This document shows, piece by piece, positions 15,325 to 23,431 of a stretch of DNA of 32,035 bases. The number at the start of each line of letters is the position of its first letter. Within the stretch, counting starts at the first letter, position 1. The DNA is taken from assembly GCA_035550315.1 (NCBI GenBank), contig DASZPL010000084.1, positions 1 through 32,035 on the forward strand, in the 5' to 3' direction. The stretch comes from DASZPL01 sp035550315. GTDB lineage: Bacteria; Actinomycetota; Actinomycetes; JAFAQI01. Position numbers and translations under genes: made by a program. Under the pieces are notes generated by a model. The model saw nothing but the letters and a program-made list of their open reading frames with translations, had not been told where the DNA came from and made no database searches.

Positions 15325-15786
15325 ATGCCGAGCCAACCGCTGGCCCAGCTGCGAGCCCCGGACGTGAAGCTGCGGCGGGTCTACGACGAACCGCAGGCCG
15401 ATGACGGCATCCGGATCCTGGTCGACCGGCTGTGGCCGCGCGGCCTCAGCAAGGCGGACGCGCACGTCGACAAGTGGCACAAGCAGATCGCGCCGTCCGA
15501 TGCGCTGCGGAAGTGGTTCGGGCACGACCCGCAGCGATTCGAGGAGTTCTCCCGCCGTTACCTCGCCGAGCTGCAGGAGCCGGAACGAATGGCGGTGCTG
15601 ACCGAGCTGCGCTCGCTGGCGCGCCGGGGCACTGTGACATTGCTGACCGCGACCCGCGAGCTGCAGCTGAGCCAGGCCGCGGTTCTCGCCGACCTGGTGC
15701 GCCGGCGCCGGCGCTGGTCGTCGCGGCGCGGCCGCCAGTCGGCGCAACCGGTGAGAAGCCGCTGGCGTGGTGAAATGTCGCGGTGA
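15325..15786 (+). CDS. DUF488 family protein
   Basis: A 153-residue DUF488 (YeaO-like) protein. The family core is clear: RRVYDEPQADDGIRILVDRLWPRGLSK, then DKWHKQIAPSDALRKWFGHDP and EFSRRYLAEL. The family is usually near 115-120 residues; here a basic tail (RRRRRWSSRRGRQS) adds about 30, which may bind nucleic acid or be an evolved extension. The biochemical function is not established. The ATG at 15325 gives the normal N-terminus, although the frame is open upstream. The stop overlaps the next start as GTGA, coupling it to the oxygenase-like gene. Confidence 0.85.
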   Translation: MPSQPLAQLRAPDVKLRRVYDEPQADDGIRILVDRLWPRGLSKADAHVDKWHKQIAPSDALRKWFGHDPQRFEEFSRRYLAELQEPERMAVLTELRSLARRGTVTLLTATRELQLSQAAVLADLVRRRRRWSSRRGRQSAQPVRSRWRGEMSR

Positions 15787-16757
15787 CCACCGCGACGGTG
15801 CCGCTTCCGCGCACCCCGGTCGTGCTCGACCGCGTTGTTGACGATCCCGCCGACGTGCACCGGCTGATCGAGGCGCACCAGCCGTATTGGCCGGTGCAGC
15901 GCTACTTCGCCAACAGCGCGGAGTACGCCGCGCTGTCCGGTGATCCGGAGCCGGCCGAGATGATCATCGCGCCGGTGTTCCGGGGCAACTGGGCGATCGA
16001 CGGCGAGCCGCTGGAAGGCGTCCGTCCGATCCTCGAGTCCGAGCGGTTCATCGAGGCGGCGAAGCAGCTGTTCGGCGCCGAGATCATCCGGCCGACGACC
16101 GTTTACGTGAACCTCACCTGGCAGCTGCCGTTCCCGCAGGGCGCCGGCCACACCGACGTGCCGGCGTTTCGCGGCTTCGACCGTACGACGCAGCCGATCA
16201 CGTTCCTCACGATCATGGGGCTGTCCGGGCTGTTCGAGGACGTGCGGGTGAAGGTCGCGACCGGGGTGTCGTGGTTCTACCGCGGCGAGGGCGGCGGCTT
16301 CGAGTACTGGCCGTCGGGTCCGGACGCCGGATCGGTCGTGCACGAGGGCGCCATCGACAACACCGCGATCGTGGCCGACAACGACTTCATGTGGCACCGC
16401 GTGCGCCCGACCGGACGGGTCGAAGACGGCATGGTGACGCTGACCCGCGACGCCGAGCTGGTGCATCGCGGTGGCGGCGACTGGGCGATCGTCGACGGCG
16501 GCGAGCAAAAGGCGGCCTTCGGGTTCGACGCCGTGCGCGTCAGCCTGTCGTGGAAGGGGATCGCCTTCGACGGCGAAGCCGACCGCCGCCGGCACGACGA
16601 GCACACCGACGACATCGACCTCGCCGAGGTGCTGCGCCGGTTCACCGCCGACCTGGCCGACCGCGGGATCACCGTGGACCCGCCGGCCGACCCGGTGCGT
16701 GACCCGGCGTTCGTCCGGACGCTGCGCGACGCCTACGTCCGCTATCCGGCTACTTAG
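15783..16757 (+). CDS. Unknown protein with a possible Fe(II)/2-oxoglutarate oxygenase triad
   Basis: A 324-residue soluble protein that I do not recognise as a named family. It has an H-x-D pair at 123-125 (GAGHTDVPAFRG) and, 80 residues later, MWHRVRP with H205 and R207. This spacing and order fit the metal triad and 2-oxoglutarate arginine of cupin-fold oxygenases such as the phytanoyl-CoA type. Supporting strand patterns are TTVYVNLTWQLPF and FLTIMGLSGLFED. The assignment rests on these motifs only. It is translationally coupled to the DUF488 gene by a GTGA overlap, and its last eight bases overlap the convergent DUF2156 gene. Confidence 0.6.
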   Translation: MTTATVPLPRTPVVLDRVVDDPADVHRLIEAHQPYWPVQRYFANSAEYAALSGDPEPAEMIIAPVFRGNWAIDGEPLEGVRPILESERFIEAAKQLFGAEIIRPTTVYVNLTWQLPFPQGAGHTDVPAFRGFDRTTQPITFLTIMGLSGLFEDVRVKVATGVSWFYRGEGGGFEYWPSGPDAGSVVHEGAIDNTAIVADNDFMWHRVRPTGRVEDGMVTLTRDAELVHRGGGDWAIVDGGEQKAAFGFDAVRVSLSWKGIAFDGEADRRRHDEHTDDIDLAEVLRRFTADLADRGITVDPPADPVRDPAFVRTLRDAYVRYPAT

Positions 16758-18132
16758 TCAGCCGGCGCCACATCTCGGTGCGCAGCATCCGGGTCCGCCG
16801 ATAGGAGTTGAACTCCAGCGTCAGCATCGCCGCGGCGACGGGGATCAGGTCACGCAGCCGAAGCAATACGACGCGCTGCTGGCCCATGGCGTGAAACTTC
16901 CGCAGGTAGCGGTACAGCGACTCCAGCCGCACGTAGCGGTCGAGCCGATGGCTGAGCCAGTACGTCGCCCGCCGCGCCGCGCCACGTGGCTGCTCGGCGT
17001 ACAGCTCGGGAAACGCCGCGAACGACAGCGACAGCCGCAGCGCACCACGCTCACGCCCCCAGGCGATGGTGTCGTACGCGAGCCGCTCGTCGACGCCGTT
17101 GGGTGCACCGGGGCGCCGCCACGGCAGGTCCTGCGAGATCTCGCGGCCGCCGTCCGCAGTGACGAACCGGTGGAACGCCACCACCCGCCGATCGCGGTCA
17201 TAGGCGACGGCGATCAGCGAGCCGGGGTGCTCACCGTCAAGCAGCCCGTCGAGAATCATCGAGAAGCCGCGGTTGGCGTTGCGCCGGCTACGCGCAACGA
17301 TCGCGGACAGTTCGCCGCGCAGCGCGTCCGGCAGCTCCGACTCCGGGTGGATCGCGGTGGTGACGCCGGCGTTGTGGGTCCGCTGCACGGCCTGCCGGAG
17401 GTTGCGAAACGCGCGGCCCACCAGGCTGAACGTCGGGATGTCGATGACCACATCCCGGCCGATCGGCACCGCCGTGAGACCGCGGTCCCGCCACCATTGC
17501 GTCCACTGTTCGCCGGCGCCGAGCACGCCGATCCGCCAGCCATTCGCCAGCGCGAGGTCGATCGCGGCTTGAGCGGCGGCGGGTTGCGATGCCGGATCGC
17601 CGATCGGGTCGCCCGACACCACAAGTACGCCGAAGCGCACCCGGTAAGCGACCGCGGCCTGGCCGTCGGCGGCAAACACGTAGGACTTGTCGAGCCGCTG
17701 CGCGAACGGCGCCAGCGTGTCGTTGCTGGTCCGGTCGACCAGGGCCCGGATCTGCCGGCGCTCCGACGCGGTGCCGGCGAGCGGTGCGGGCGGTGCCCAC
17801 AGCAACGCGGCTCCCATCAGCACGAGCACGACCTGGGCGAACCCGGCATAGCCACGATTCGCGGCGATCACCGAGATCGCGAGCAGTGCCGCCGACGCCG
17901 CGACGTTCGGCCACAGCAACGGCCGGCGCAATGCGACGCCGCGCGCGACCGCGGCGGCGGCCAGCCCGAGCGCCAGCACCTGGCCGTGGGCGGTGCGCTC
18001 GGCCTGCAGTGCGACCAGTAGCCCGACCGCGATGCCAATGCCGCCGATCCAGCCGGCGAGCACGGGCCGGGACTGCAACATCGACGACAGCACGATCGAC
18101 CCGTCACTACGCTCGTTGGGACCCCCGCTCAT
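16750..18132 (-). CDS. DUF2156 membrane protein, aminoacyl-phosphatidylglycerol synthase-like
   Basis: About 460 residues. Four hydrophobic segments lie in the first 130 residues (PVLAGWIGGIGIAVGLLVAL, VLALGLAAAAVARGVAL, NVAASAALLAISVIAA, QVVLVLMGAALLW). They are followed by a cytosolic DUF2156 domain with tandem GNAT-like folds: AYRVRFGVLVVSGDPIGDP, GAGEQWTQWWRDRGL, NLRQAVQRTHNAG and GVDERLAYDTIAWGRERG. Full MprF/LysX-type enzymes transfer lysine or alanine from tRNA to phosphatidylglycerol. This form has the transferase part and a short membrane part but no flippase or lysyl-tRNA synthetase domain. I chose ATG 18132; GTG 18150 would add six residues. The substrate is not determined. Confidence 0.85.
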   Translation of the reverse strand: MSGGPNERSDGSIVLSSMLQSRPVLAGWIGGIGIAVGLLVALQAERTAHGQVLALGLAAAAVARGVALRRPLLWPNVAASAALLAISVIAANRGYAGFAQVVLVLMGAALLWAPPAPLAGTASERRQIRALVDRTSNDTLAPFAQRLDKSYVFAADGQAAVAYRVRFGVLVVSGDPIGDPASQPAAAQAAIDLALANGWRIGVLGAGEQWTQWWRDRGLTAVPIGRDVVIDIPTFSLVGRAFRNLRQAVQRTHNAGVTTAIHPESELPDALRGELSAIVARSRRNANRGFSMILDGLLDGEHPGSLIAVAYDRDRRVVAFHRFVTADGGREISQDLPWRRPGAPNGVDERLAYDTIAWGRERGALRLSLSFAAFPELYAEQPRGAARRATYWLSHRLDRYVRLESLYRYLRKFHAMGQQRVVLLRLRDLIPVAAAMLTLEFNSYRRTRMLRTEMWRRLTK

Positions 18133-18222
18133 GTGTCCATTCTGCGCCACCGAGTGGCGCTGACCGTGCCAACGGCGCGCGGCGTCGCTCTACCGCAGCC
18201 GCGGGATGGGTAGGGAGAGTCC

Positions 18223-19209
18223 ATGATCGCGGTCGGCCTGCCGCTGGCGCTGTTGGCGGCGGCGTTGAACGCGGCAAGCAACGTCCTGCAGCGAGCCGCC
18301 AACCGGCATGCCCAGGACGTCGACGCGATGTCACTGCGGCTGATTGACCGGTTGGCCCGGCAACGGATCTGGCGGCTCGGCATCCTGACCGTGATCGGAT
18401 CCTTCATCGCCCAAGCGCTGGCCCTTGCGAACGGCCAGCTCTCCGTCGTCCAGCCGGTGATCATCCTCGAGCTGCCGATGACGCTGCTCGCCGCCAGCCG
18501 GATCTGGCACGGGCGGCTGCGGCGGCAGGACTGGGTCGCGATCGGCGCGATGTGCCTGGGCCTGGCGGGCCTGCTGGGCTGCCTTCACCCGCACGGCGGT
18601 CGGGCCGGCAATGTGCCGGCGTTCGCCTGGATCCTCGGGCTGACCCTGTCTGCCGCGCTCGTCATCGGGCTGTCGGTCGCGGCCGTGCGGGAGCCCGCCC
18701 GGTCCGACCGGCGAGCGGCGTTGTTCGGTGTCGCCAGCGGCGTGACGTTCGGTCTGACCGCCGCGCTGATCAAGGCGGCGACGGAGGCGCTGTCGGAGAG
18801 TGGACCGGCCGGTTTATTCACCGCCTGGCAGACCTACTTGACGGCCGTCGCCGGCCTCGCCGGGCTGTGGCTGGTGCAAGCGGCGTTCAATGCCGGTCGA
18901 CTGGTCTCGGCGCAACCCGGGATCACGTTGGCGGACCCGGCCGTCGCGATCCTGTGGGGGACGCTCGTCTTCAACGAGCAGACCAACGGCTTCCCGCTGC
19001 TCGCGGTGGGCGCCGCCTGTGTTGTCCTGCTGCTGGCCGGCGCCTTCGCGCTCGCGCGGTCGCCCGACTTGGCCAGCTCAACGAGCCAGGGGGACGCCGA
19101 TCAAGCCGATGATCGCGGCGGTGCCGACGAACAACCACGCGATGTAGTCGCCGACGTGGCCGGAGTGCAGCCGGTGCAGGCCACCCATCAGCCGGGCGCC
19201 CGGCTCTAG
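18223..19209 (+). CDS. DMT superfamily permease (EamA/NIPA-like)
   Basis: A 328-residue membrane protein with about nine hydrophobic segments, beginning MIAVGLPLALLAAALNAASNVLQRAANR and ending GFPLLAVGAACVVLLLAGAFALAR. The pattern fits drug/metabolite transporter permeases common in actinobacteria, which share features with NIPA-like magnesium carriers. The substrate is unknown. GGGAGAG precedes ATG 18223. The last 44 residues are hydrophilic and lie antisense to the C-terminal codons of the mnhD gene (132-base overlap). The normal permease appears to end near residue 286, so the tail may reflect a lost stop codon. This could be checked for a sequence error. Confidence 0.85.
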   Translation: MIAVGLPLALLAAALNAASNVLQRAANRHAQDVDAMSLRLIDRLARQRIWRLGILTVIGSFIAQALALANGQLSVVQPVIILELPMTLLAASRIWHGRLRRQDWVAIGAMCLGLAGLLGCLHPHGGRAGNVPAFAWILGLTLSAALVIGLSVAAVREPARSDRRAALFGVASGVTFGLTAALIKAATEALSESGPAGLFTAWQTYLTAVAGLAGLWLVQAAFNAGRLVSAQPGITLADPAVAILWGTLVFNEQTNGFPLLAVGAACVVLLLAGAFALARSPDLASSTSQGDADQADDRGGADEQPRDVVADVAGVQPVQATHQPGARL

Positions 19210-20919
19210 CACCCGGTCGAAGCGTTTGCGGAGCAAGCCGCCGTATAACCCGACGGCTGCGACGCCGAGCGCCAAGGCGGTCGACGACAGACCGAGCGCG
19301 ATCCCGCTGGCGGTCCAGCTGATGCCGCTCGGCAGCGGCGCCGCGGTGGCGGCCGCCGCGTGCAGCGCCTGTGCGGCGTACGCCGAACCGTCGAGGAAGC
19401 TCGCCGCCCCTTGGCCGACGGCACGGCTGACGCCGGGCACACAACCGGTGAGCAGGCAGCCCAGCAGCAGGCCGCCGATCGCGATCGCCATGGTGGCCGG
19501 CAGCCGCTCGAGCCGCCGCCCCACCTCCGGCTGTTCCTCGTCGCCGGTGGTTTCGGATGCGCGCGGGTGCGGCTTGGGACCGAGGCCGAGAAAGATCCGC
19601 CCACCGGCGCGCAATACCGCACCGCCGGTCAGCGCCGACACGGCGACGAACAGCACCGGGCCGAACCCGTAGCCGGCATGACTGAGCGCGTCCTCGCCGA
19701 TCGCCTTGCCGAGAGCGGTGCCGAACGGTGGCAACCCCGCGAGCGCCAGCGCGCCGATGGCGAACAGTACGGCGGGAACCCGCGCGTCGCGGCCCCGGCC
19801 GTGCAACGTCACCTCGTCGACGCTGGCATAGCGGTTGAGGATGACGCCGGCGAGCAGGAACAGGGCCGACTTCGCTCCGGCGTGACCGAGGACGTAGAGC
19901 GCCGCGCCGGTCAGGCCCGGTCCGTCGACAGTGCTCGCCGCGCAGAGGAACAGGCCGACGTGGGCGATGGTGGAGAACGCCAGCAGCCGCTTCAGGTGGC
20001 GTTGCGCCAACGCCATCACGGCGCCGACCACCGCCGTGATCACACCGAGCACGAGGAACGCCCGGCGCACCGCGTCCGGCTGGATCTCGTCGGAGAAGGC
20101 GACCCAGTACACCCGCCACAAGCCGTAGAGCCCGAGCTCCACCATGACGCCGGAGAACAACACGCAGACCGGCGTCGGCGCGACGGCATGCGCGTCCGCC
20201 AGCCAGAAGTGCAGCGGCACCACGGCGGCCTTGACCAGGAACCCGGTGACGATCAACACGAAGGCGATGACCACCAGCGCGTCGAGCCCGCGGGTGTGCG
20301 GCAGCGCCTGGCCGATCTGCGCGAGCCCGAGCTGGCCGGTGCGGGCGTAGATCAAGCCGATCCCGGTCAGCGTCAGGTAGGCGCCGAACGAGTTGACGAT
20401 GCCGAAGTTCAGCCCGCCGTGCAGTGACGTCGGATCCTCGATCTTGAAGCCGGTGAGGGCGTAGGCGGCGGCGCCCATCAGCTCGAAGAACACGAACATG
20501 TTGAACACGTCGCCGGTCAGTGCGAACCCGGTCATGCCGCCGAGGAACAACAGCATCAGCGCGTGGAAGTGCGCATGCACGCTTTCGAAGTAGCGCCACG
20601 AGAACACCAGCGCCGCGACCATCAGCGTCGCCGCGAGCAGGGCGGCGCCTGCGCCGAGTCGGTCCGCGACCAGCACGATGCCGACGCTGTGCCCATGGCG
20701 CGGTGTCCAACCGGCGATCCAGGTCACGACCCGGCCGCTGCCGGTCAGCACGAACAGCGCCGCGTCCAGTCCCGCGACGGCGAGCGCGGATCCGGTCGCC
20801 AGGCTGTCCACGACCGGTCGCGGCAGCCAGCGGCCGAGCGACAGCAACAGACAGGCCGCGATGATCGGGACGGCGATGGCGATTGGAGCCAGTTGGGCGG
20901 CTCCCGACGAGTAGTTCAC
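19078..20919 (-). CDS. mnhD: Mrp antiporter subunit D (NuoL/M/N-like proton channel)
   Basis: A 613-residue polytopic membrane protein of the complex-I antiporter family. Core segments are FNMFVFFELMGAAAYALTGFK (charged membrane helix), VKAAVVPLHFWLADAHAVAPTPV (lysine helix and broken helix), AQRHLKRLLAFSTIAHVG and YVLGHAGAKSALFLLAGVI. It is longer than typical MrpD (about 500). The extra C-terminus (LHRLHSGHVGDYIAWLFVGT) resembles NuoL or hydrogenase-type subunits. It forms a cation/proton pathway with the other Mrp subunits. The GTG start is two bases after mnhC. The 3' end overlaps the convergent permease gene by 132 bases. Confidence 0.92.
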   Translation of the reverse strand: MNYSSGAAQLAPIAIAVPIIAACLLLSLGRWLPRPVVDSLATGSALAVAGLDAALFVLTGSGRVVTWIAGWTPRHGHSVGIVLVADRLGAGAALLAATLMVAALVFSWRYFESVHAHFHALMLLFLGGMTGFALTGDVFNMFVFFELMGAAAYALTGFKIEDPTSLHGGLNFGIVNSFGAYLTLTGIGLIYARTGQLGLAQIGQALPHTRGLDALVVIAFVLIVTGFLVKAAVVPLHFWLADAHAVAPTPVCVLFSGVMVELGLYGLWRVYWVAFSDEIQPDAVRRAFLVLGVITAVVGAVMALAQRHLKRLLAFSTIAHVGLFLCAASTVDGPGLTGAALYVLGHAGAKSALFLLAGVILNRYASVDEVTLHGRGRDARVPAVLFAIGALALAGLPPFGTALGKAIGEDALSHAGYGFGPVLFVAVSALTGGAVLRAGGRIFLGLGPKPHPRASETTGDEEQPEVGRRLERLPATMAIAIGGLLLGCLLTGCVPGVSRAVGQGAASFLDGSAYAAQALHAAAATAAPLPSGISWTASGIALGLSSTALALGVAAVGLYGGLLRKRFDRVLEPGARLMGGLHRLHSGHVGDYIAWLFVGTAAIIGLIGVPLAR

Positions 20920-20921
20920 GG

Positions 20922-21269
20922 CTAGCCGCGCAACGACGCGAGCTTGTCGGGATCGACGGTGCGATGTCGCTTCGAGATCTGGATCGCGAGCGCCAGCAGC
21001 AACGCGGTCACCGTCGCGGAGACGACGATGTCGGTCAGGCAGAGCGCCTGAACCACCGGGTCGACCACCTGACGGGTCGGTTTCTCAGTCGAGCCGAAGA
21101 CGGGGGCGCTTGCCTGCCGCTGGTAGCCGATGGTCAGCAGCAGCACGTAGGTGCTGGCTTGCGCGATGGACACGCAGACCACCGCGTGCACCAGGTTGCG
21201 GCTGCGGGCGATGCCGATGCCGCCGAGCAGCAGCATCGCGCCGGCGACGAAGTAGCCGTAGTAGCTCAT
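20922..21269 (-). CDS. mnhC: Mrp antiporter subunit C (NuoK-like)
   Basis: A 115-residue NuoK-like subunit with three membrane helices: GYFVAGAMLLLGGIGIARSRNLVHAVVCVSIAQASTYVLLLTIGY, then QALCLTDIVVSATVTALLLALAIQI. The conserved LVDPLPQALVLTAIVIG segment of MrpC appears as VVDPVVQALCLTDIVVS. The start ATG overlaps the stop of the MnhB fusion gene (ATGA). The frame continues upstream, but the overlap and the normal length fix the start at 21269. It contributes to the membrane proton path. Confidence 0.92.
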   Translation of the reverse strand: MSYYGYFVAGAMLLLGGIGIARSRNLVHAVVCVSIAQASTYVLLLTIGYQRQASAPVFGSTEKPTRQVVDPVVQALCLTDIVVSATVTALLLALAIQISKRHRTVDPDKLASLRG

Positions 21270-22009
21270 CTCCGTGAGCCGCGCGGACCGAGCAGGATCG
21301 CCTGCTCGAGGAACTTGGCCAGCAGCACGATGACGCCGCTGGCCACCTCCAACCCGACGGCGCCGTTGAGCAGCGGGACGGTGCCCGAGGCGAAGAACCG
21401 GCCGAACGTGCCGAACCCGAGCAGGTTGGTCAGGAAGCCGCCGGAGGTGACCACGCCGGCCAGCCCCAAGCAGGCGAACGCCCCGGCGCCGATCGCCTCG
21501 CCCTGCTCGAACAGCTCGACCGGCCGCAGCCGGTCGAGCGTCGGGTAGGAGCCGGCGACGTAGAGCAGGTGGATTCCCGTGGCGATGACGACGCCGCCCT
21601 GGAAGCCGCCGCCTGGGGTGAGGTGGCCGTGGGTCACCAGGTTGATCCCGATGATCAGGGTGGCCGGTAGCCCGACGTACCCCAGTATCCGGGTGGGTTC
21701 GAGGACGCGGCCGGTCAGCGAGGGCCGATAGTTGCGCTCTTCCTGCGACGGCCGCAGCAGCGCCGCGACTCCGATCACCGAGGCCAGCAGGATGGTCTCT
21801 TCGCCGAAGGTGTCGAGCGGACGCTGGTCGAAGTTGACCGAAGAGATCGCGTTGGGGGTCGAATGCTGCACGGTCGCGGCGATCGCCAGGTCGCGATAGG
21901 CGTGAACCGCGGTGCCGAAGTGCGGCAGCCCGAGCAGCGCGATGGCGAGGCAGCAGCCGAACGCCACGATCCCGACCGACAACACCCACGTCCGGCCACG
22001 CCGGCTCAT
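21266..22009 (-). CDS. mnhB: MbhE-MnhB fusion subunit of the Mrp antiporter
   Basis: A 247-residue subunit joining two domains. Residues 1 to about 90 look like MbhE, the last domain of MrpA (one helix, then SVNFDQRPLDTFGEETILLASVIGVAALLR). Residues about 100-247 are MnhB (LIIGINLVTHGHLTPGGGFQGGVVIATGIHLLYVAG, with four helices). In classical Mrp operons the first part belongs to the large MrpA. Here it is fused to B, as in hydrogenase-related or archaeal layouts. The gene overlaps its neighbours on both sides by ATGA, so the operon is tightly coupled. Confidence 0.9.
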   Translation of the reverse strand: MSRRGRTWVLSVGIVAFGCCLAIALLGLPHFGTAVHAYRDLAIAATVQHSTPNAISSVNFDQRPLDTFGEETILLASVIGVAALLRPSQEERNYRPSLTGRVLEPTRILGYVGLPATLIIGINLVTHGHLTPGGGFQGGVVIATGIHLLYVAGSYPTLDRLRPVELFEQGEAIGAGAFACLGLAGVVTSGGFLTNLLGFGTFGRFFASGTVPLLNGAVGLEVASGVIVLLAKFLEQAILLGPRGSRR

Positions 22010-22242
22010 CTGCCGCCTCGGATCTTGCTGATTGCCAAGAGCACCATCAGCGGTACGACGGCGGTCCCGACCGCGAGCTGGCTGAGCGCCACGTCCGGCG
22101 CTTGCAACACGAGGAACAGCACCGTCAGCGTGATGCCGAAGATTCCCAACGTGACGGCTTGCCGTTGCGGGTCTTGGTTGATGACGACGGCGGCCGCGGC
22201 GAGCAGCACCAGGGTGAGCGCCAGCACGATCACGAGATTCAT
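22006..22242 (-). CDS. MbhD-like (DUF4040) subunit of the Mrp antiporter
   Basis: A 78-residue protein with two to three helices: MNLVIVLALTLVLLAAAAVVI, then LGIFGITLTVLFLVLQAPDVALSQLAVGTAVVPLMVLLAISKI. LQAPDVALSQLAVG is the conserved MbhD / MrpA DUF4040 segment. I chose ATG 22242, because the upstream part of the frame is arginine-rich and overlaps the mnhG end. In other bacteria this domain is the middle-to-late part of MrpA; here it is a separate small gene. It ends in an ATGA overlap with the next gene. Confidence 0.88.
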   Translation of the reverse strand: MNLVIVLALTLVLLAAAAVVINQDPQRQAVTLGIFGITLTVLFLVLQAPDVALSQLAVGTAVVPLMVLLAISKIRGGR

Positions 22243-22255
22243 CGGCGCGGCCCGG

Positions 22256-22564
22256 TCACTGCGGCTCTTCCGGCTCGACCGCGCCCTGCACCTCCGCGGC
22301 CACCCGCCCGGCACTGACCTCAAGGACCGGCCCGGCAACCGCGAGGAGCCCGACGATGAACAGGTCGAGGCCGGCGGTGATGCCCCAGCCGGTGTCGATC
22401 ACGATCGCGGCGCCGAACAGCGGGCCCGCCACCGACGTGACCGGCGTGAGGTAGTGCAGCTTCCCGAACGTGGTCCGCAGCACGACCGCTCCCACCGCCG
22501 ACAGTGCCGTGATGAGCAGTGACAGCGACAGCAGCACATCGACAAGCACGGTCCGCGCGCTCAT
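22256..22564 (-). CDS. mnhG: Mrp antiporter subunit G
   Basis: A 102-residue MnhG/PhaG-type protein with three membrane helices. The conserved segment is AVGAVVLRTTFGKLHYLTPVTSVAGPLFG, usually written R.PD.Y.R.H.. in other species. The C-terminus is acidic and ends EPEEPQ. The ATG at 22564 overlaps the mnhF stop (ATGA). It is an essential accessory subunit in known Mrp complexes, with an undefined molecular role. Confidence 0.9.
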   Translation of the reverse strand: MSARTVLVDVLLSLSLLITALSAVGAVVLRTTFGKLHYLTPVTSVAGPLFGAAIVIDTGWGITAGLDLFIVGLLAVAGPVLEVSAGRVAAEVQGAVEPEEPQ

Positions 22565-22815
22565 GGCCTCGGCCCGAGCAGCCGCGTGAAGACGAGCGTG
22601 CCGGCGATCGAGAGCAGGGTCAGGGTGAGCGGCACGATCAGGTAGCTCGGCTGCTCGACCGCGTGCGTGAACGCCATCAACGCCATCACCGCGGTCGCGC
22701 TCGCGAGCTCAAGGCCGACCAGCCGTCGCACCGCGTCGCCTTTGGCGCCGACCCACAGCGCCGGGGCGAGGCCTAACGCGAGCAGGACACAGCAGGCCGC
22801 GAGCCAGGTATTCAC
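22561..22815 (-). CDS. mnhF: Mrp antiporter subunit F
   Basis: An 84-residue MnhF-type protein with three helices: TWLAACCVLLALGLAPALWV, GLELASATAVMALMAF and YLIVPLTLTLLSIAGTLVFTRLL. VRRLVGLELASA matches the RlvaldllS-type core of the family. The start is GTG 22815, 13 bases after mnhE. The stop overlaps mnhG (ATGA). It is a small membrane subunit of the cation/proton antiporter. Confidence 0.9.
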   Translation of the reverse strand: MNTWLAACCVLLALGLAPALWVGAKGDAVRRLVGLELASATAVMALMAFTHAVEQPSYLIVPLTLTLLSIAGTLVFTRLLGPRP

Positions 22816-22828
22816 TTGAGCACCACAT

Positions 22829-23293
22829 TCATCGCCGCATCACGTCTCCCATCTGCATTCGGCCGCTGACCAGCGCATGCAGCCGGAGCCGCCCGGTCTG
22901 CGCGCTGTCGTCGACCGCGTAACTGCCCGGGGTCGCGGAGACCAGCAGGATCGCCGCGGCGCGGGCCGATGTCGGGCCGACCGCCCGGCCCCGCCCGACC
23001 GGCACCTCGATGAACTCGCCCTCCTCGAGCCGGCCACCGAACAACGGCTTCCAGGGCACGGCCAGCACCCGGACGGTGTCGAACACGATCGCCGCCGGCA
23101 GCCGCAGCAGCCAGCCGAGCGCCGGCCGATGGATCGTCCACCGGTCACCCAGTGCTCGCCGGGTGACGACCGCCGACGCGGCGCAGGGGATCGCGCCGCC
23201 CATCGCAAAGCCGAGGTCGGGCCAATGCACCGACGACAGCGTCAGCATCCAGATCCCGAGCGTTGCCAGCCACCACACGGCGAACTCGAACAC
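22829..23293 (-). CDS. mnhE: Mrp antiporter subunit E
   Basis: About 154 residues, an MnhE-type protein with two or three N-terminal helices (FAVWWLATLGIWMLTLSSVHWPDLGFAMGGAIPC) and a cytosolic C-terminal domain. LRLPAAIVFDTVRVLAVPWKPL and RAAAILLVSATPGSYAVDD correspond to the conserved TPGT-type segment of MrpE. I chose GTG 23293: the frame is open much further upstream, but that region is antisense to the Asp-box gene and has no good start. This is the first gene of the seven-gene operon. Confidence 0.85.
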   Translation of the reverse strand: MFEFAVWWLATLGIWMLTLSSVHWPDLGFAMGGAIPCAASAVVTRRALGDRWTIHRPALGWLLRLPAAIVFDTVRVLAVPWKPLFGGRLEEGEFIEVPVGRGRAVGPTSARAAAILLVSATPGSYAVDDSAQTGRLRLHALVSGRMQMGDVMRR

Positions 23294-23431
23294 AGCGGGC
23301 TCATACCCAGGTAGCGGCTCGTGCCATACGGTCTGGCTGCCACCGATCGTGACGTTCGCCGATGAGAATGTCGCCGTCGGTTCGTCAGGATGTCGAAGGA
23401 CGCGATGCAGGTCGGTAGGAAGGGGAGCCGC

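Noticed and set aside
15299..15327. TTGACG followed 17 bases later by GGTATG before the DUF488 gene
   Set aside because: The would-be -10 box overlaps the ATG and fits the consensus poorly.
16471..18021. 516-residue plus-strand frame across the DUF2156 gene
   Set aside because: It lies antisense to a membrane protein with clear family segments; the composition is low-complexity.
18971..20710. 579-residue minus-strand frame within mnhD
   Set aside because: It is a shifted frame of a strongly conserved Mrp subunit.
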